DNA of 64,000 bases from NCBI GenBank assembly GCA_020634755.1, contig JACKBC010000037.1, forward strand, positions 1-64,000, read 5' to 3'. This DNA is from Caldilineaceae bacterium. Lineage in GTDB: Bacteria; Chloroflexota; Anaerolineae; Caldilineales; Caldilineaceae. The position numbers and the translations under genes were made by a program. Numbering within the stretch: the stretch's first letter is position 1; each line of letters begins with the position of its first letter. This document shows, in pieces, positions 27,119 to 36,741 of the stretch. The notes beneath the pieces were generated by a model. That model was not told the origin of the DNA, made no database searches, and saw only the letters and a program-made list of their open reading frames with translations.

Positions 27119-30100
27119 GTGTCATCTTTTACTCACCTCCACGTCCATTCGCACTTTTCTTTCCTATCCGGCACGGCGCCGCTGGATGCGCTGGTTGAAC
27201 GCGCCGTCACCGACCAATTCACCCATTTGGCGTTGACCGATACCAATGCGCTTTATGGAGCCGTCGAATTTGCACAAAGCTGCCGCACTCACGACATTCA
27301 GCCCATCATTGGCATGACGCTCAATGTGGCGGCGCCTGAAACCACCGTGCAATCTGGCCGCGACGGGCCGGGTCAATTGGTGCTGTTGGCCACCGGAGCC
27401 ACCGGCTACCGTTCGCTCTGCCGCCTCTCATCCCACATTCAAGGTCGCATCGACCGCGCGGAGATTGGGCAGCACGGGCTGTCGTGGGACGTCTTGGCCG
27501 CACATCACCAGGGGCTCATCTGCATCTCCGGCGGATTGCGCGATTGGGCGGCGCGCTTTTGGCAGCTGGATGCCCGCGCCGCGGCCGCACGCTGGGTCAG
27601 CCGCTTGAGTGGGCTCTTTGATGAGCGCTGCTGGCTGGGGCTGGAACTGCACACACCGGCGGACGGCAAACTGGCCACGGAACTCATTGCGCTGGGGCAG
27701 CGCTTTGGCGTTCCTGCGGTGGCCACGCAGCCCGTCTATTGCCTATCGCCCCAAGATCGCCCTACGTTGCGCCTGCTGGCCGCCATCAATGAAAACTGTC
27801 GGCTGGCCCATGTGCCAACGCATCTGTTGCCGGATCAGGGCCACGCGGCGCGCACCGTCCATTGGCTGTCGCCTGCTGAAATGCAGCAACGTTTTGCTGC
27901 ATTCCCCGCCGCCCTGGCAGCCAGTGCACAGATCGCCGCGCAATGTCAACCGGCCCTGCCCGATGGGCGCCCCATTTGGCCCATCCTCAAGCTGCCGCCG
28001 AACACAACGCCCGATCAGGCGCTGTGCGAGCTGGCGGAAGATGGGTTGCGGGAGCAGTATGGATCATCCCCTCCTGGCCTCCCCCATGAGGGGAAGGAAT
28101 CCCCCACACCGAACGTCCGCGTGGAGACGAAAGCACAGAACGCACGTCAACGAGATCGCAGCCCCCTCCCCCAGCGCAGCGTCCGGGGGAGGACTGGGGA
28201 GGGGTCAACCGCTAGCGCACCTGTGCCCCCCCCTCCTAACCTCCCCCTCAAGGGGCACGAACAGAACCCTCGTCAACGAGATCGCAACTCCCTCTCCACC
28301 GCGGGAAAGGCCGCGGCGGAGTCACGCCTGCGCCACGAACTCTCGCTTATCGCCCAACACGGCTATGCGCCACTTTTTCTGATTGTGGCCGATCTGGTGG
28401 CGTTTGCCCGCCGCCAGCAGATCCCCGTGAGTACGCGCGGCAGCGTGGCCAATTCACTGGTGGCCTATTGCATCGGCATCACCACTGTCGATCCCATTAC
28501 GCACGACTTGCTCTTTGAGCGCTTTCTCAACCCGGAGCGCACCGATCCGCCTGACATTGACCTGGACTTTTGCAGCATCCGCCGCGACGAAGTGTTGGCC
28601 TATGTGCGCAGTCGCTATGGTGAAGAGCATGTCGCGCTGGTGGCCACCATCAGCACCATGCGGCCCAAGTCTGCCATCCGTGAAACGGGCAAGGCGCACG
28701 GGCTCAGCGAAGAGGAGATCAAGCGGTTGGTGGACCTGCTGCCAGACACGTGGCACCCAGATCCGCGGCGGCGCGTGCGCAGCAATTTGGACGAGATTTT
28801 GGCCAAAATTGCCGAAGCGCCCCTGCGCGCCGTGGTGAGTGACGCCTATGCCATTCTGGGCCAGCCACATCACCTCAGCATTCATCCGGGTGGGCTGGTC
28901 ATTACGCCCGGCCCGCTCACCGACTATGCGCCGGTACAGTGGACGCCCAAAGGTTTCTTGGTGACCCAATATGACTACACCAGCGCCGAAGCCATTGGGC
29001 TGCTCAAAATTGATCTGCTGGGCATCCGCGCGTTGACCGTGCTAGACCGGGCTAGCGTGCTGGTGCAACAGCACTTTGACGCTGATTTTCGCGTGGATGC
29101 CATCCCGCTGGACGATGCGGAAACTGGCGCGGCCATTGCCGTGGGCGATACGTGCGGCGTTTTTCAGTGCGAATCGAGCGGGGCGCAACGCACATTGCGC
29201 CAACTCCAAGCGCACAGCGTGGCCGATCTGGCGGCGGCCAATGCGTTCTTCAAGCCGGGTCCAGCCACCGGCGGTATGGCCGCGGCCTTTATTCGTCGCT
29301 ATCGGGGAGAAGAACCAGCGGCCTATTTGCATCCGGCGTTGGCGCCTATTTTGCAATCGACCCAGGGCGTGCTGCTCTATCAAGAGCAAATTTTGCGCGT
29401 GGCGCGTGAAATAGCCGGGCTCTCTTGGGCGGAAGCTGATCACTTGCGCCGCGGCATGAGCAAGTTTCGCGCCCATGAAATGGAGACCATGCGCGCCCGT
29501 TTTGTGGCAGGCTGCATGCGGCCCGCGCCCCAAGGAGCCGACTTCGACCAGCGCCAGGCGGAAACGCTGTGGGAGCAGATCAAGGCTTTTGCGGGGTACG
29601 GCTTTAATCAGGGCCACGCCACGGCCTACGCCGACGTGAGCTACCGCTCGGCCTACATCAAGACGCATTGGCCGGCGGCCTTCTTGGCGGCGCGCTTAGC
29701 CAATCATGGCGGCTTTCATCACCCGGCCATCTATATGGCCGAAGCAGTGCGGCTGGGCATTGCCGTGCACCCGCCCCACATTAACCAGAGCGATCGCCAC
29801 TTTACACTCCGTTTTACAGACAGTGCATCGGGTCAGGTCCAACCGGTTTTGTGGATGGGGTTGGGGCAGGTCAAAAGTTTGCGCCGCAGTGCCGTCCGCG
29901 CCATCATGACCGCGCGGAACAGAGAGCCTTTTGCGACGCTGCGTGATCTATTGGGGCGGGTTGAGCTACAGCAAAAGGAGATTGTCCATTTGATCCAGTG
30001 CGGGGCGCTGGATGGATTGGCCGCCAACCGCGCCACGCTGCTAGCGGAAGCCAACGATGTACAGGGCCGCGGGGGCCATGGGGCGCAACAGATGACCTTT

Positions 30101-30478
30101 GCCTTTATGGAATATAGCGCACCCGACGAAACGCCGGCCCAGCGGCTGGCCTGGGAGCAACGTATTCTGGGTCAGCCGGTCAGCGTGCATCCACTAGCCT
30201 TGCTAAATCTCGCTGCAGACGAGCTGGCCTCGTTGCGTGATGTGCAAAATGGGGCCGGCCATCAGTACCGCCTGGCGGCTACCCGTTTGCCCGGTTGGAC
30301 TGGTGGCAAAGGCTTCTTTATCAGCGATGGCCACACCTTTGCCATTGCCCAAAGCCATGCGCAGCTGCCGCGCCCGCGAGCCTGGGAACCACTACGCCTC
30401 AGCGGACGCTGGCGCGCGGACGAATGGGGTGGCGGCTGGTTTCAAGTGGAGCAGATGGAAAAAGTCGTCCGTATTTAG
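27119..30478 (+). CDS. dnaE2: Error-prone DNA polymerase III alpha subunit, with in-frame insert
   Basis: 1119 residues from a GTG start. The N-terminal PHP domain begins HLHVHSHFSFLSG. The palm contains PDIDLDF near residue 479 (two catalytic Asp) and FLVTQYDY near 615 (third Asp). Then follow helix-hairpin-helix and OB regions; the C-terminus ends near the OB fold without the long tau-binding extension of replicative DnaE, consistent with DnaE2-type translesion polymerases. Residues about 315-400 (28061-28318) are a Pro/Arg/Ser-rich insert absent from the family, between REQYG and ESRLRHELSLIAQHGY, derived from a G/C palindromic repeat. The family's partners ImuA/ImuB are not adjacent. The stop codon TAG (30476-30478) lies inside the first bases of a family A repeat. 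Confidence 0.9.
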   Translation: MSSFTHLHVHSHFSFLSGTAPLDALVERAVTDQFTHLALTDTNALYGAVEFAQSCRTHDIQPIIGMTLNVAAPETTVQSGRDGPGQLVLLATGATGYRSLCRLSSHIQGRIDRAEIGQHGLSWDVLAAHHQGLICISGGLRDWAARFWQLDARAAAARWVSRLSGLFDERCWLGLELHTPADGKLATELIALGQRFGVPAVATQPVYCLSPQDRPTLRLLAAINENCRLAHVPTHLLPDQGHAARTVHWLSPAEMQQRFAAFPAALAASAQIAAQCQPALPDGRPIWPILKLPPNTTPDQALCELAEDGLREQYGSSPPGLPHEGKESPTPNVRVETKAQNARQRDRSPLPQRSVRGRTGEGSTASAPVPPPPNLPLKGHEQNPRQRDRNSLSTAGKAAAESRLRHELSLIAQHGYAPLFLIVADLVAFARRQQIPVSTRGSVANSLVAYCIGITTVDPITHDLLFERFLNPERTDPPDIDLDFCSIRRDEVLAYVRSRYGEEHVALVATISTMRPKSAIRETGKAHGLSEEEIKRLVDLLPDTWHPDPRRRVRSNLDEILAKIAEAPLRAVVSDAYAILGQPHHLSIHPGGLVITPGPLTDYAPVQWTPKGFLVTQYDYTSAEAIGLLKIDLLGIRALTVLDRASVLVQQHFDADFRVDAIPLDDAETGAAIAVGDTCGVFQCESSGAQRTLRQLQAHSVADLAAANAFFKPGPATGGMAAAFIRRYRGEEPAAYLHPALAPILQSTQGVLLYQEQILRVAREIAGLSWAEADHLRRGMSKFRAHEMETMRARFVAGCMRPAPQGADFDQRQAETLWEQIKAFAGYGFNQGHATAYADVSYRSAYIKTHWPAAFLAARLANHGGFHHPAIYMAEAVRLGIAVHPPHINQSDRHFTLRFTDSASGQVQPVLWMGLGQVKSLRRSAVRAIMTARNREPFATLRDLLGRVELQQKEIVHLIQCGALDGLAANRATLLAEANDVQGRGGHGAQQMTFAFMEYSAPDETPAQRLAWEQRILGQPVSVHPLALLNLAADELASLRDVQNGAGHQYRLAATRLPGWTGGKGFFISDGHTFAIAQSHAQLPRPRAWEPLRLSGRWRADEWGGGWFQVEQMEKVVRI
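28061..28318 (+). repeat. Palindromic repeat sequence inserted in frame within dnaE2
   Basis: The segment contains two near-identical 26-bp stretches (28135-28160 and 28261-28286; shared core CGTCAACGAGATCGCA) and G/C palindromes such as CCCCTCCCCC...GGGGGAGG...GGGGAGGGG (28161-28204). Codon use and composition are unlike the rest of the gene. The reading frame stays open across all of it. Confidence 0.75.
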
Positions 30479-30561
30479 TACACCGCAACGGGGTTGGCGA
30501 GATAGGTGGCGGACTAGTTCGTTGAATCCGACTCTATCTCCGGCGATTGCGATCTACTGAT
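30474..30561 (+). repeat. Family A element, copy 4 (88 bp)
   Basis: The left end AGTACACCGCAACGGGGTTGG and the right end GCGATTGCGATCTACTGAT match copies 1-3. The first bases are changed (TTTAG instead of ATCAG), which creates the TAG stop of dnaE2. Confidence 0.8.
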
Positions 30562-30564
30562 ACT

Positions 30565-30599
30565 GAATAGACCGGCATCGTTGAGATGCCGGTCTATTC
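30565..30599. terminator. Bidirectional terminator between dnaE2 and multicopper oxidase
   Basis: GAATAGACCGGCATC (30565-30579) and its exact complement (30585-30599) flank the loop GTTGA. It sits between two converging genes. It lacks long T runs but has a 15-bp stem with AT-rich flanks. Confidence 0.75.
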
Positions 30600-30623
30600 A
30601 CATGATGGGGCGGCCACAATTTT

Positions 30624-31841
30624 CTATTCAGTTACGGTATAGACTGCCATCATCCCCGCCGCAATATGATCGTTGACGTGGCAATGATACATCCACGTGC
30701 CAGGATTATCGGCCACCATATCAAAAACCTTCATGCTGGCGGGAAAGACTTCTAGCACATCAGTGCGGTGTCCGTTGATGAGGCCGGTATTTCCATGCCA
30801 ATGCGGCGTGTGAATATCAACTTCTGTGCCCATAGCCATAACATACCAACGCGCCTGTTCTCCTTTAGCCATGGTTAATCCCGGCAGGTTGCCAAAGACA
30901 TACCCGTTCATCGCGTGCATTAAGTTACTCTCCGCAAATTCTTCATCGTCAAAATGTGGTCGATGAGGTTTCTGCACATAGGTCTCAATATTCTGCTCCA
31001 GATAAAGACTGGCATTTTCATCATAAACGTGAAATAGCGTGACAAACTCACGATCTACGTCATTGGGTGAACCGTCGGGGTTGGCATGCCCCTTGGCCGT
31101 GATGATGATGGGCCCAATCAGGCCACTATAGGTATCGGAAACTTCATGGGTATGTGAATGGTAGAGCCAGGCGATTGAGCTTGGATCATTCGGACCCGGG
31201 CCGGCGCGTTCGGGCACTTCCCAGATATAGGTATGGGTGCCGCCAGGGGGAACAGCATCATCGGCCTTATCTGCATCACTGGTGCCATCGCCGTATGGCG
31301 CGCCCTCAGAATCTTTCTCATAGAAAACACCGTGGGGGTGCACACTAAAGGGGAAAGATGCATTGTTTTTAAAGACGACCTCAATGGTATCGCCGACCTC
31401 GGCGTGCAGCACTGGACCCAACACACCTAGATGTTCCCAGGCCGGTTCGCGCTCCTTCAGCGTCGTGAATGTGTCGTCGGTATATTCACGATAAAGGGCC
31501 TTGATATAGACAGCCCCGATGCGATCTGGGCCATTGGCCAAAAAAACATCGGCATCATGCGCTTCATATGCTACGCCTCCTTCATGCTCTTCATGCTCTT
31601 CGTGATCTTCATGATGAGGCATTGCCGCCAGCGGCATTTCCATCATAGGTAGATCGGGATAGCTTGGGGCGTAGTTCCAAGCAACTTCGTCGGCGGCAAT
31701 GTAATAAGTACGCACACGGCCGCCGGCCGCCGCAGCTGAATCTACAAGGGGGGCACAACTAGATAAAAAAGGCAAGAGCAGCAAAAAGAAGGCAGCCCAA
31801 TAGATGGGACGCGCAAAAAAGTCCTTTACATTTGTTAACAT
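30624..31841 (-). CDS. Multicopper oxidase, lipoprotein
   Basis: 405 residues, ribosome site AGGAG 10 nt before the ATG. The signal peptide ends in the lipobox LSSC near residue 29. All four copper motifs are present: HPHG (near 178), HSHTHE (near 240), HTPHWHG (near 350) and the Cys motif MYHCHVNDHIAAGM (near 386), which holds the type 1 copper Cys and an axial Met. Between the signal and the first domain is a His/Glu-rich loop (HHEDHEEHEEHEGG), possibly metal-binding. Two cupredoxin-like halves in about 400 residues fit a compact hephaestin/ceruloplasmin-like or laccase-like oxidase. The natural substrate (Cu, Fe, Mn or phenolics) is not determinable. It is membrane-anchored and extracellular. 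Confidence 0.93.
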   Translation of the reverse strand: MLTNVKDFFARPIYWAAFFLLLLPFLSSCAPLVDSAAAAGGRVRTYYIAADEVAWNYAPSYPDLPMMEMPLAAMPHHEDHEEHEEHEGGVAYEAHDADVFLANGPDRIGAVYIKALYREYTDDTFTTLKEREPAWEHLGVLGPVLHAEVGDTIEVVFKNNASFPFSVHPHGVFYEKDSEGAPYGDGTSDADKADDAVPPGGTHTYIWEVPERAGPGPNDPSSIAWLYHSHTHEVSDTYSGLIGPIIITAKGHANPDGSPNDVDREFVTLFHVYDENASLYLEQNIETYVQKPHRPHFDDEEFAESNLMHAMNGYVFGNLPGLTMAKGEQARWYVMAMGTEVDIHTPHWHGNTGLINGHRTDVLEVFPASMKVFDMVADNPGTWMYHCHVNDHIAAGMMAVYTVTE

Positions 31842-32069
31842 TTTGTTTAACTCCTGATGATGAGGGTAAAGAGGTTACCCTTGGCGCTGTTGTAAGAGAA
31901 GGAAGTAAATTATAAATTATTTTGTTAGATTTGACAAGCACCTAACAAAATCGTTAACAATGTAAATAAAAAATTCGTAAGGGGCATATTCTGGTGCCGC
32001 GACCGTTTATTTTTAGCGGCCTGCCAACTGGGTCTTGCCAAAACCTGTTGAAAAATTGCTAATCCAAAT

Positions 32070-32285
32070 TCAAAGCTTGGGATAGATCTGCACCATAATG
32101 GGCAGTTCACCCGAGAGCGTCTCTTGATAGCGGATTTCGCGCTTGCCGTGGGTCCAGCGATAGCGATGCCATATGCTGTGCATCTGCTCGTGTACCAACA
32201 GCGAATCGTCGGCAATATCTTCAAAAACGGGGCTGTCGAAATGTTCCGACAGATCGTAGAGTGAATCGAAGGTTTGAATAGCCAT
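32070..32285 (-). CDS. Small acidic protein of unknown function
   Basis: 71 residues (MAIQTFDSLYDLSEHFDS...). The composition is ordered and acidic-aromatic (HSIWHRYRWTHGKREIRYQE), unlike a random frame, and the gene sits alone between the oxidase and the aldolase. No ribosome site is obvious. I do not recognise the family. A longer overlapping frame on the same strand (31925-32368) looks spurious. Confidence 0.5.
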   Translation of the reverse strand: MAIQTFDSLYDLSEHFDSPVFEDIADDSLLVHEQMHSIWHRYRWTHGKREIRYQETLSGELPIMVQIYPKL

Positions 32286-32360
32286 GCGGAAAGTATCGGA
32301 AATGGCAAGAGTTTTGTCAAATGGTTGATTGGTTGATTGATTAATAGAGCGTGCGCCCCA

Positions 32361-33293
32361 TCAACCAATCACCTCCAGCAATTGTGCAAAGAGCCGGTCC
32401 ACCTCGCGCCGCGTCTCTTCATCCAGCTTATACCCAACGGGGCCGCGCACCAGCGCATTTTTAAAAATACCGCGCTTAACCAACAGATATTTTTCTACAG
32501 CCAGGAATGAATCCAAACTATTTTGAATAGCGATGAGCGCGGAGAGCCGGGGCGAAATTTGATAGACGCGCGCCTCATCGCCCGCTTGTAGCGCCCGCCA
32601 CAGCGCCACCAACGCATCAATCAGGTCCGCACCGGGCATGGTGCCGACGATGCCACGGCGATAACTGTCCACCAGCGCAATACCCCCTGTGCCTTCCAGC
32701 ACGGGCGCCCGACCACCAGTAGCATCGCGCAGCGCCGAAAGGCGCGGTCCAATGGGCACGGCTTCCGGCTTAAAGAGCACGCGCGCGCCATATTCGTTAA
32801 AGAGACCGGCCTGCATCTCAATCGACATGGGTCGGCCCACATAGCCGCTGGCGTCCTGCACCACCACTGGAATCGAGATCGCCTCGATGATCTGAGCATA
32901 GTAAGCGCGCAGCTCATCGGCATCCACCGCCACCGAAACCGGCGGTATTACCATAACGGCGTCTGCCCCCACCGCTTCGGCATGGCGGGCAAAGTCCATG
33001 GCGGTATGCGTCGATTCAGCGCCGGTGCTGATGATCACCACGCCACGAGCGCCCCCTATGCGACAAGCGGCCGCGGCCAATTCGCGCCGCTCCTGGCCAG
33101 AGAGGCGCAGCGTCTCCGACACCATGCCCATGACAATACCGTCGCTGCCCTGATCATAGAGCCAGTTGATTTCGCGCGCCAGCGTATCATAATCAATCGC
33201 GTAATCTGCGTGAAACGGGGTTTGGAAGACGGGCAGCACGCCGCCAATGGGGCGCCTCGAAGAGAATTGGGGTTGAATTGGATTTTGCGACAT
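32361..33293 (-). CDS. DapA/NanA-family aldolase (dihydrodipicolinate synthase family)
   Basis: 310 residues with ribosome site AAGGAATTGAA. It is a TIM-barrel class I aldolase. The Schiff-base Lys is in VLFKPEAVP near residue 175. The pyruvate-binding loop is GMVSETLRLS, in place of the usual G-T-T/S-G-E, and the usual catalytic Tyr motif (YNxP) is replaced by VVQDASGYVG. Those changes argue against lysine-pathway dihydrodipicolinate synthase and for another keto-acid lyase or dehydratase of the superfamily. The substrate is unknown. It is transcribed divergently from pyrC, with about 260 bp between. Confidence 0.85.
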   Translation of the reverse strand: MSQNPIQPQFSSRRPIGGVLPVFQTPFHADYAIDYDTLAREINWLYDQGSDGIVMGMVSETLRLSGQERRELAAAACRIGGARGVVIISTGAESTHTAMDFARHAEAVGADAVMVIPPVSVAVDADELRAYYAQIIEAISIPVVVQDASGYVGRPMSIEMQAGLFNEYGARVLFKPEAVPIGPRLSALRDATGGRAPVLEGTGGIALVDSYRRGIVGTMPGADLIDALVALWRALQAGDEARVYQISPRLSALIAIQNSLDSFLAVEKYLLVKRGIFKNALVRGPVGYKLDEETRREVDRLFAQLLEVIG

Positions 33294-33380
33294 TTCAATT
33301 CCTTTTGTAACTATCCGGCCAAAGTCTCAGCCCCCGAGCGCCCGGATAATTACTTCTTTCTAGATTTTGTGGGCAAATTA

Positions 33381-33416
33381 TGCCATCGACTTTACAACAG
33401 GAATCTGTTGATGGCA
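33381..33416. promoter_or_regulatory. Interrupted hairpin in the divergent aldolase-pyrC promoter region
   Basis: TGCCAT (33381-33386) and CAACAG (33395-33400) pair with CTGTTG (33405-33410) and ATGGCA (33411-33416). It lies about 140 bp before pyrC and 90 bp before the aldolase start. It may be an operator or leader structure; I see no recognisable riboswitch or PyrR site. Confidence 0.25.
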
Positions 33417-33553
33417 AGGCAGGCGCAAACATAATGCAATTTGCCCAAATGCCAATTTTGTCCTTTGCCACAAGTTCGCTAGAATAGGGCAGTTTGCCTA
33501 CAAAAAGTGGCGAAACAATCTGCGGTTGAAAGCGGTTGAAAGTAAAGAGACAG

Positions 33554-34696
33554 ATGACCACATTACAATTACCCGGCTTGATCGACGCCCATGTGCATTT
33601 GCGCGAGCCAGGCTATACGTACAAAGAAGATTTCTACAGCGGCACGGCGGCCGCCTTGGCCGGCGGCGTGACCACCGTATTGGACATGCCCAACACGCAG
33701 CCGCCCACAGCCACGCCAGATGCACTAGCGGCCAAAGCGGCGCTGGCCGCGGCCAAAGCCGTCTGTGATGTGGGGCTCTTTGTGGGTGCGGTCAATACCA
33801 TGCCCATCCAGCATGTGACGGATGGGTATTTGCCGGTGGCGCAGCAGGCCTGTGGGCTAAAGATTTACGTGAGCGAGACCTTTGGCAGCTTGCGCATTGA
33901 AGAGTTGGGCCCCATGCATGCCCTCTTCCGCACATGGGCGGAAAAAGCGGCGGAAACAGGCTACCGCACGCCAGAGAATCCCAGCGGCATTGGGCCGATT
34001 GCGGTGCACGCCGAAGATATGATGCTGGCGGTTTGCCTCAATTTGTCGCACCTGTATGACGTGCCGCTGCACATTGTCCATGTGTCGCGGCGCAGCGAAA
34101 TTGAGCTGATCCGTCGGGCCAAGGAACGGGGGCTGCCGGTAACGTGCGAGGCAACGCCGCATCATCTGTTTCTCAGTACGGAAGATGTCTCACATCTAGG
34201 AACGCGCGGCGACATGCGCCCCAAGCTGGCCACGCCAGATGATGTGGCGGCGCTGTGGGAGAACCTGCACGTGCTCGACATTTTTGCCACCGATCACGCG
34301 CCGCACACGCTGACCGAGAAGCAGTCGGACGCGCCGCCGCCAGGAGTGCCTGGCGTGGAAACCATGTTGCCACTGCTGTTGACTGCCGTGGATGAAGGCA
34401 AACTGACGCTGGAGCAAGTGATTGAACGCTGCGTGACGGCGCCGCGACGCATTTACGGTTTGCCGCAGCAGGCCGATACGACGGTGCAAGTCGATATAGA
34501 AAAGCCATACACATTGGCAGATGCGGCGCAGCTATGTAAACCGGGATGGACACCTTTTGCCGGGCGGCGCGTGGTGGGTCGGGTCGAGCGAGTAACATTG
34601 CGAGGCAGGTTGGTATATGAGGCGGGAAAGGTGCTGGCTGAACCAGGGAGCGGGCAGGTACTTTTTCAACAGAAAATCGGAGCGAACAGGGGCTGA
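33554..34696 (+). CDS. pyrC: Dihydroorotase
   Basis: 380 residues from the ATG at 33554, preceded by AAAGAG; a TTG six codons upstream is less likely. The enzyme closes N-carbamoyl-aspartate to dihydroorotate in pyrimidine synthesis. Metal ligands appear in DAHVHLREPG (residues 10-19), followed by TYKEDF and GGVTTVLDMPNT. Further His ligands are in HAEDM (near 158) and HIVHVSR (near 179), and the last Asp is in ATDHAPHT (near 250). The sequence is of the class I metal-dependent type. A strong terminator overlaps the stop codon, yet pyrB follows in the same direction 430 bp later. Confidence 0.95.
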   Translation: MTTLQLPGLIDAHVHLREPGYTYKEDFYSGTAAALAGGVTTVLDMPNTQPPTATPDALAAKAALAAAKAVCDVGLFVGAVNTMPIQHVTDGYLPVAQQACGLKIYVSETFGSLRIEELGPMHALFRTWAEKAAETGYRTPENPSGIGPIAVHAEDMMLAVCLNLSHLYDVPLHIVHVSRRSEIELIRRAKERGLPVTCEATPHHLFLSTEDVSHLGTRGDMRPKLATPDDVAALWENLHVLDIFATDHAPHTLTEKQSDAPPPGVPGVETMLPLLLTAVDEGKLTLEQVIERCVTAPRRIYGLPQQADTTVQVDIEKPYTLADAAQLCKPGWTPFAGRRVVGRVERVTLRGRLVYEAGKVLAEPGSGQVLFQQKIGANRG

Positions 34697-34726
34697 TGAG
34701 ACAATCGTTTCATCAGCCCTTTTTTT
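34690..34726 (+). terminator. Rho-independent terminator after pyrC
   Basis: GGGCTGATGA (34690-34699) pairs with TCATCAGCCC (34710-34719), followed by seven T. The stem includes the TGA stop codon of pyrC. Confidence 0.9.
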
Positions 34727-34857
34727 GTGGAAATATGGATAATAGATCGAAGTACATTTTGTAGCAATTCGGGCGAACGCGCTCGTAACTATCCAACCCC
34801 TCCTAAATCCTCCCGCACGTGGACTTAGCTTTACCCACAAGTGGGGCGAATGGAGAT

Positions 34858-35013
34858 GTGCGACGCACCGGTCGCAGTACATAAGGCGAAACAGATCGGT
34901 TTGTGACCGGTGCGTCGCACCCTGTCCTCGAGCATCGTTCTCGTCTACCCGTGTGCGACGCACGGTCCAGACGTTGTCTGTGCAGTTACAGCGACCGCGG
35001 ACCGGGCGACGCA
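34858..35013. repeat. Two family C hairpin elements between pyrC and pyrB
   Basis: Element one: GTGCGACGCACCGGTC (34858-34873) and its perfect complement (34905-34920). Element two: TGCGACGCACGGTCC (34954-34968) against GGACCGGGCGACGCA (34999-35013), with two mismatches. Each is about 60 bp and non-coding. They lie in the leader of pyrB, so an effect on its expression is possible. A related hairpin occurs at 48230-48295. Confidence 0.7.
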
Positions 35014-35128
35014 TCTGGCCTTCATTCGGGTCAAGAAAGATGTGGGTTATGGTAAGCCATGTGGAAAGCGGATGGGGAAGAGGCCTGGATAGTTCACACG
35101 CACTCTGTTTAAAGATTGAAAGGGGAAA

Positions 35129-36118
<990 letters not shown>

Positions 36119-36124
36119 GCCAAT

Positions 36125-36212
36125 AACAGTAGACCGCAGCGGTGTGGGCGATTCAGGCGTCGTTGTCGATTCAGGCCTTCGGCCCTATGTCTTGCCGCTG
36201 CGATCTACCAAA
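36125..36212 (+). repeat. Family A element, copy 5 (88 bp)
   Basis: The ends are AACAGTAGACCGCAGCGG and CCGCTGCGATCTACCAAA, again inverted to each other. The interior contains a second palindrome (AGGCCTTCGGCCC). It lies directly behind pyrB. Confidence 0.75.
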
Positions 36213-36741
36213 TATAGAAGCAATGCAGAATGGGTGACGGAGGGTGAATCTTCCGTCACTCACCAATCACATCCGCCCCTGGTTATCATCAGGCCATAAA
36301 TACACCAGGCCATAAATACAACGCAAAATTTTCAAATTTGTGGGTTATTTTTAACGTTTGGGGGCTTTACAAATCTGAAAAATCAGGTAAGATTGAAAGA
36401 GTGCAGTTTTAAAAACGTGCGATGGCGGCAGTTGCATCTGCATTTATACCTAGCGCTATCATAGACGACGATTTGTCATGTCGGTAACCATGAAGCAGAC
36501 ATGCTTGGCTTCATCTATGCTGCTCTATGCCGGTTGCTAGGATAAGCCCACCCCTATATCCTGTCTCTTCCGCTATCATTCCCTCTGTCAAAATGGCTCT
36601 GTCATAGATGAATCCCGTTGGCCTGAAACCGATGGCCTTTTCGTTTTTCATTTATGCGGAGCAGCATGGCTGAACAGACATTTTTTTTCTCCGGGCTTGC
36701 ATAAGTTTTAAGAGCAAAGTAAAACAGCAAAGGATGGCTCC
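36213..36741. other. Intergenic region upstream of the secreted protease
   Basis: No gene is supported here. There is a short direct repeat (AGGCCATAAATACA, 36291-36318). A possible promoter is TTTACA (36366-36371), 16 bp, TAAGAT (36388-36393), about 350 bp ahead of the protease start. AAGGA lies about 11 nt before the ATG at 36742. Confidence 0.3.

Noticed and set aside
31925..32368. 147-codon minus-strand frame
   Set aside because: It overlaps the more protein-like 71-residue frame at 32070-32285 and the end of the aldolase gene, and has poor composition.
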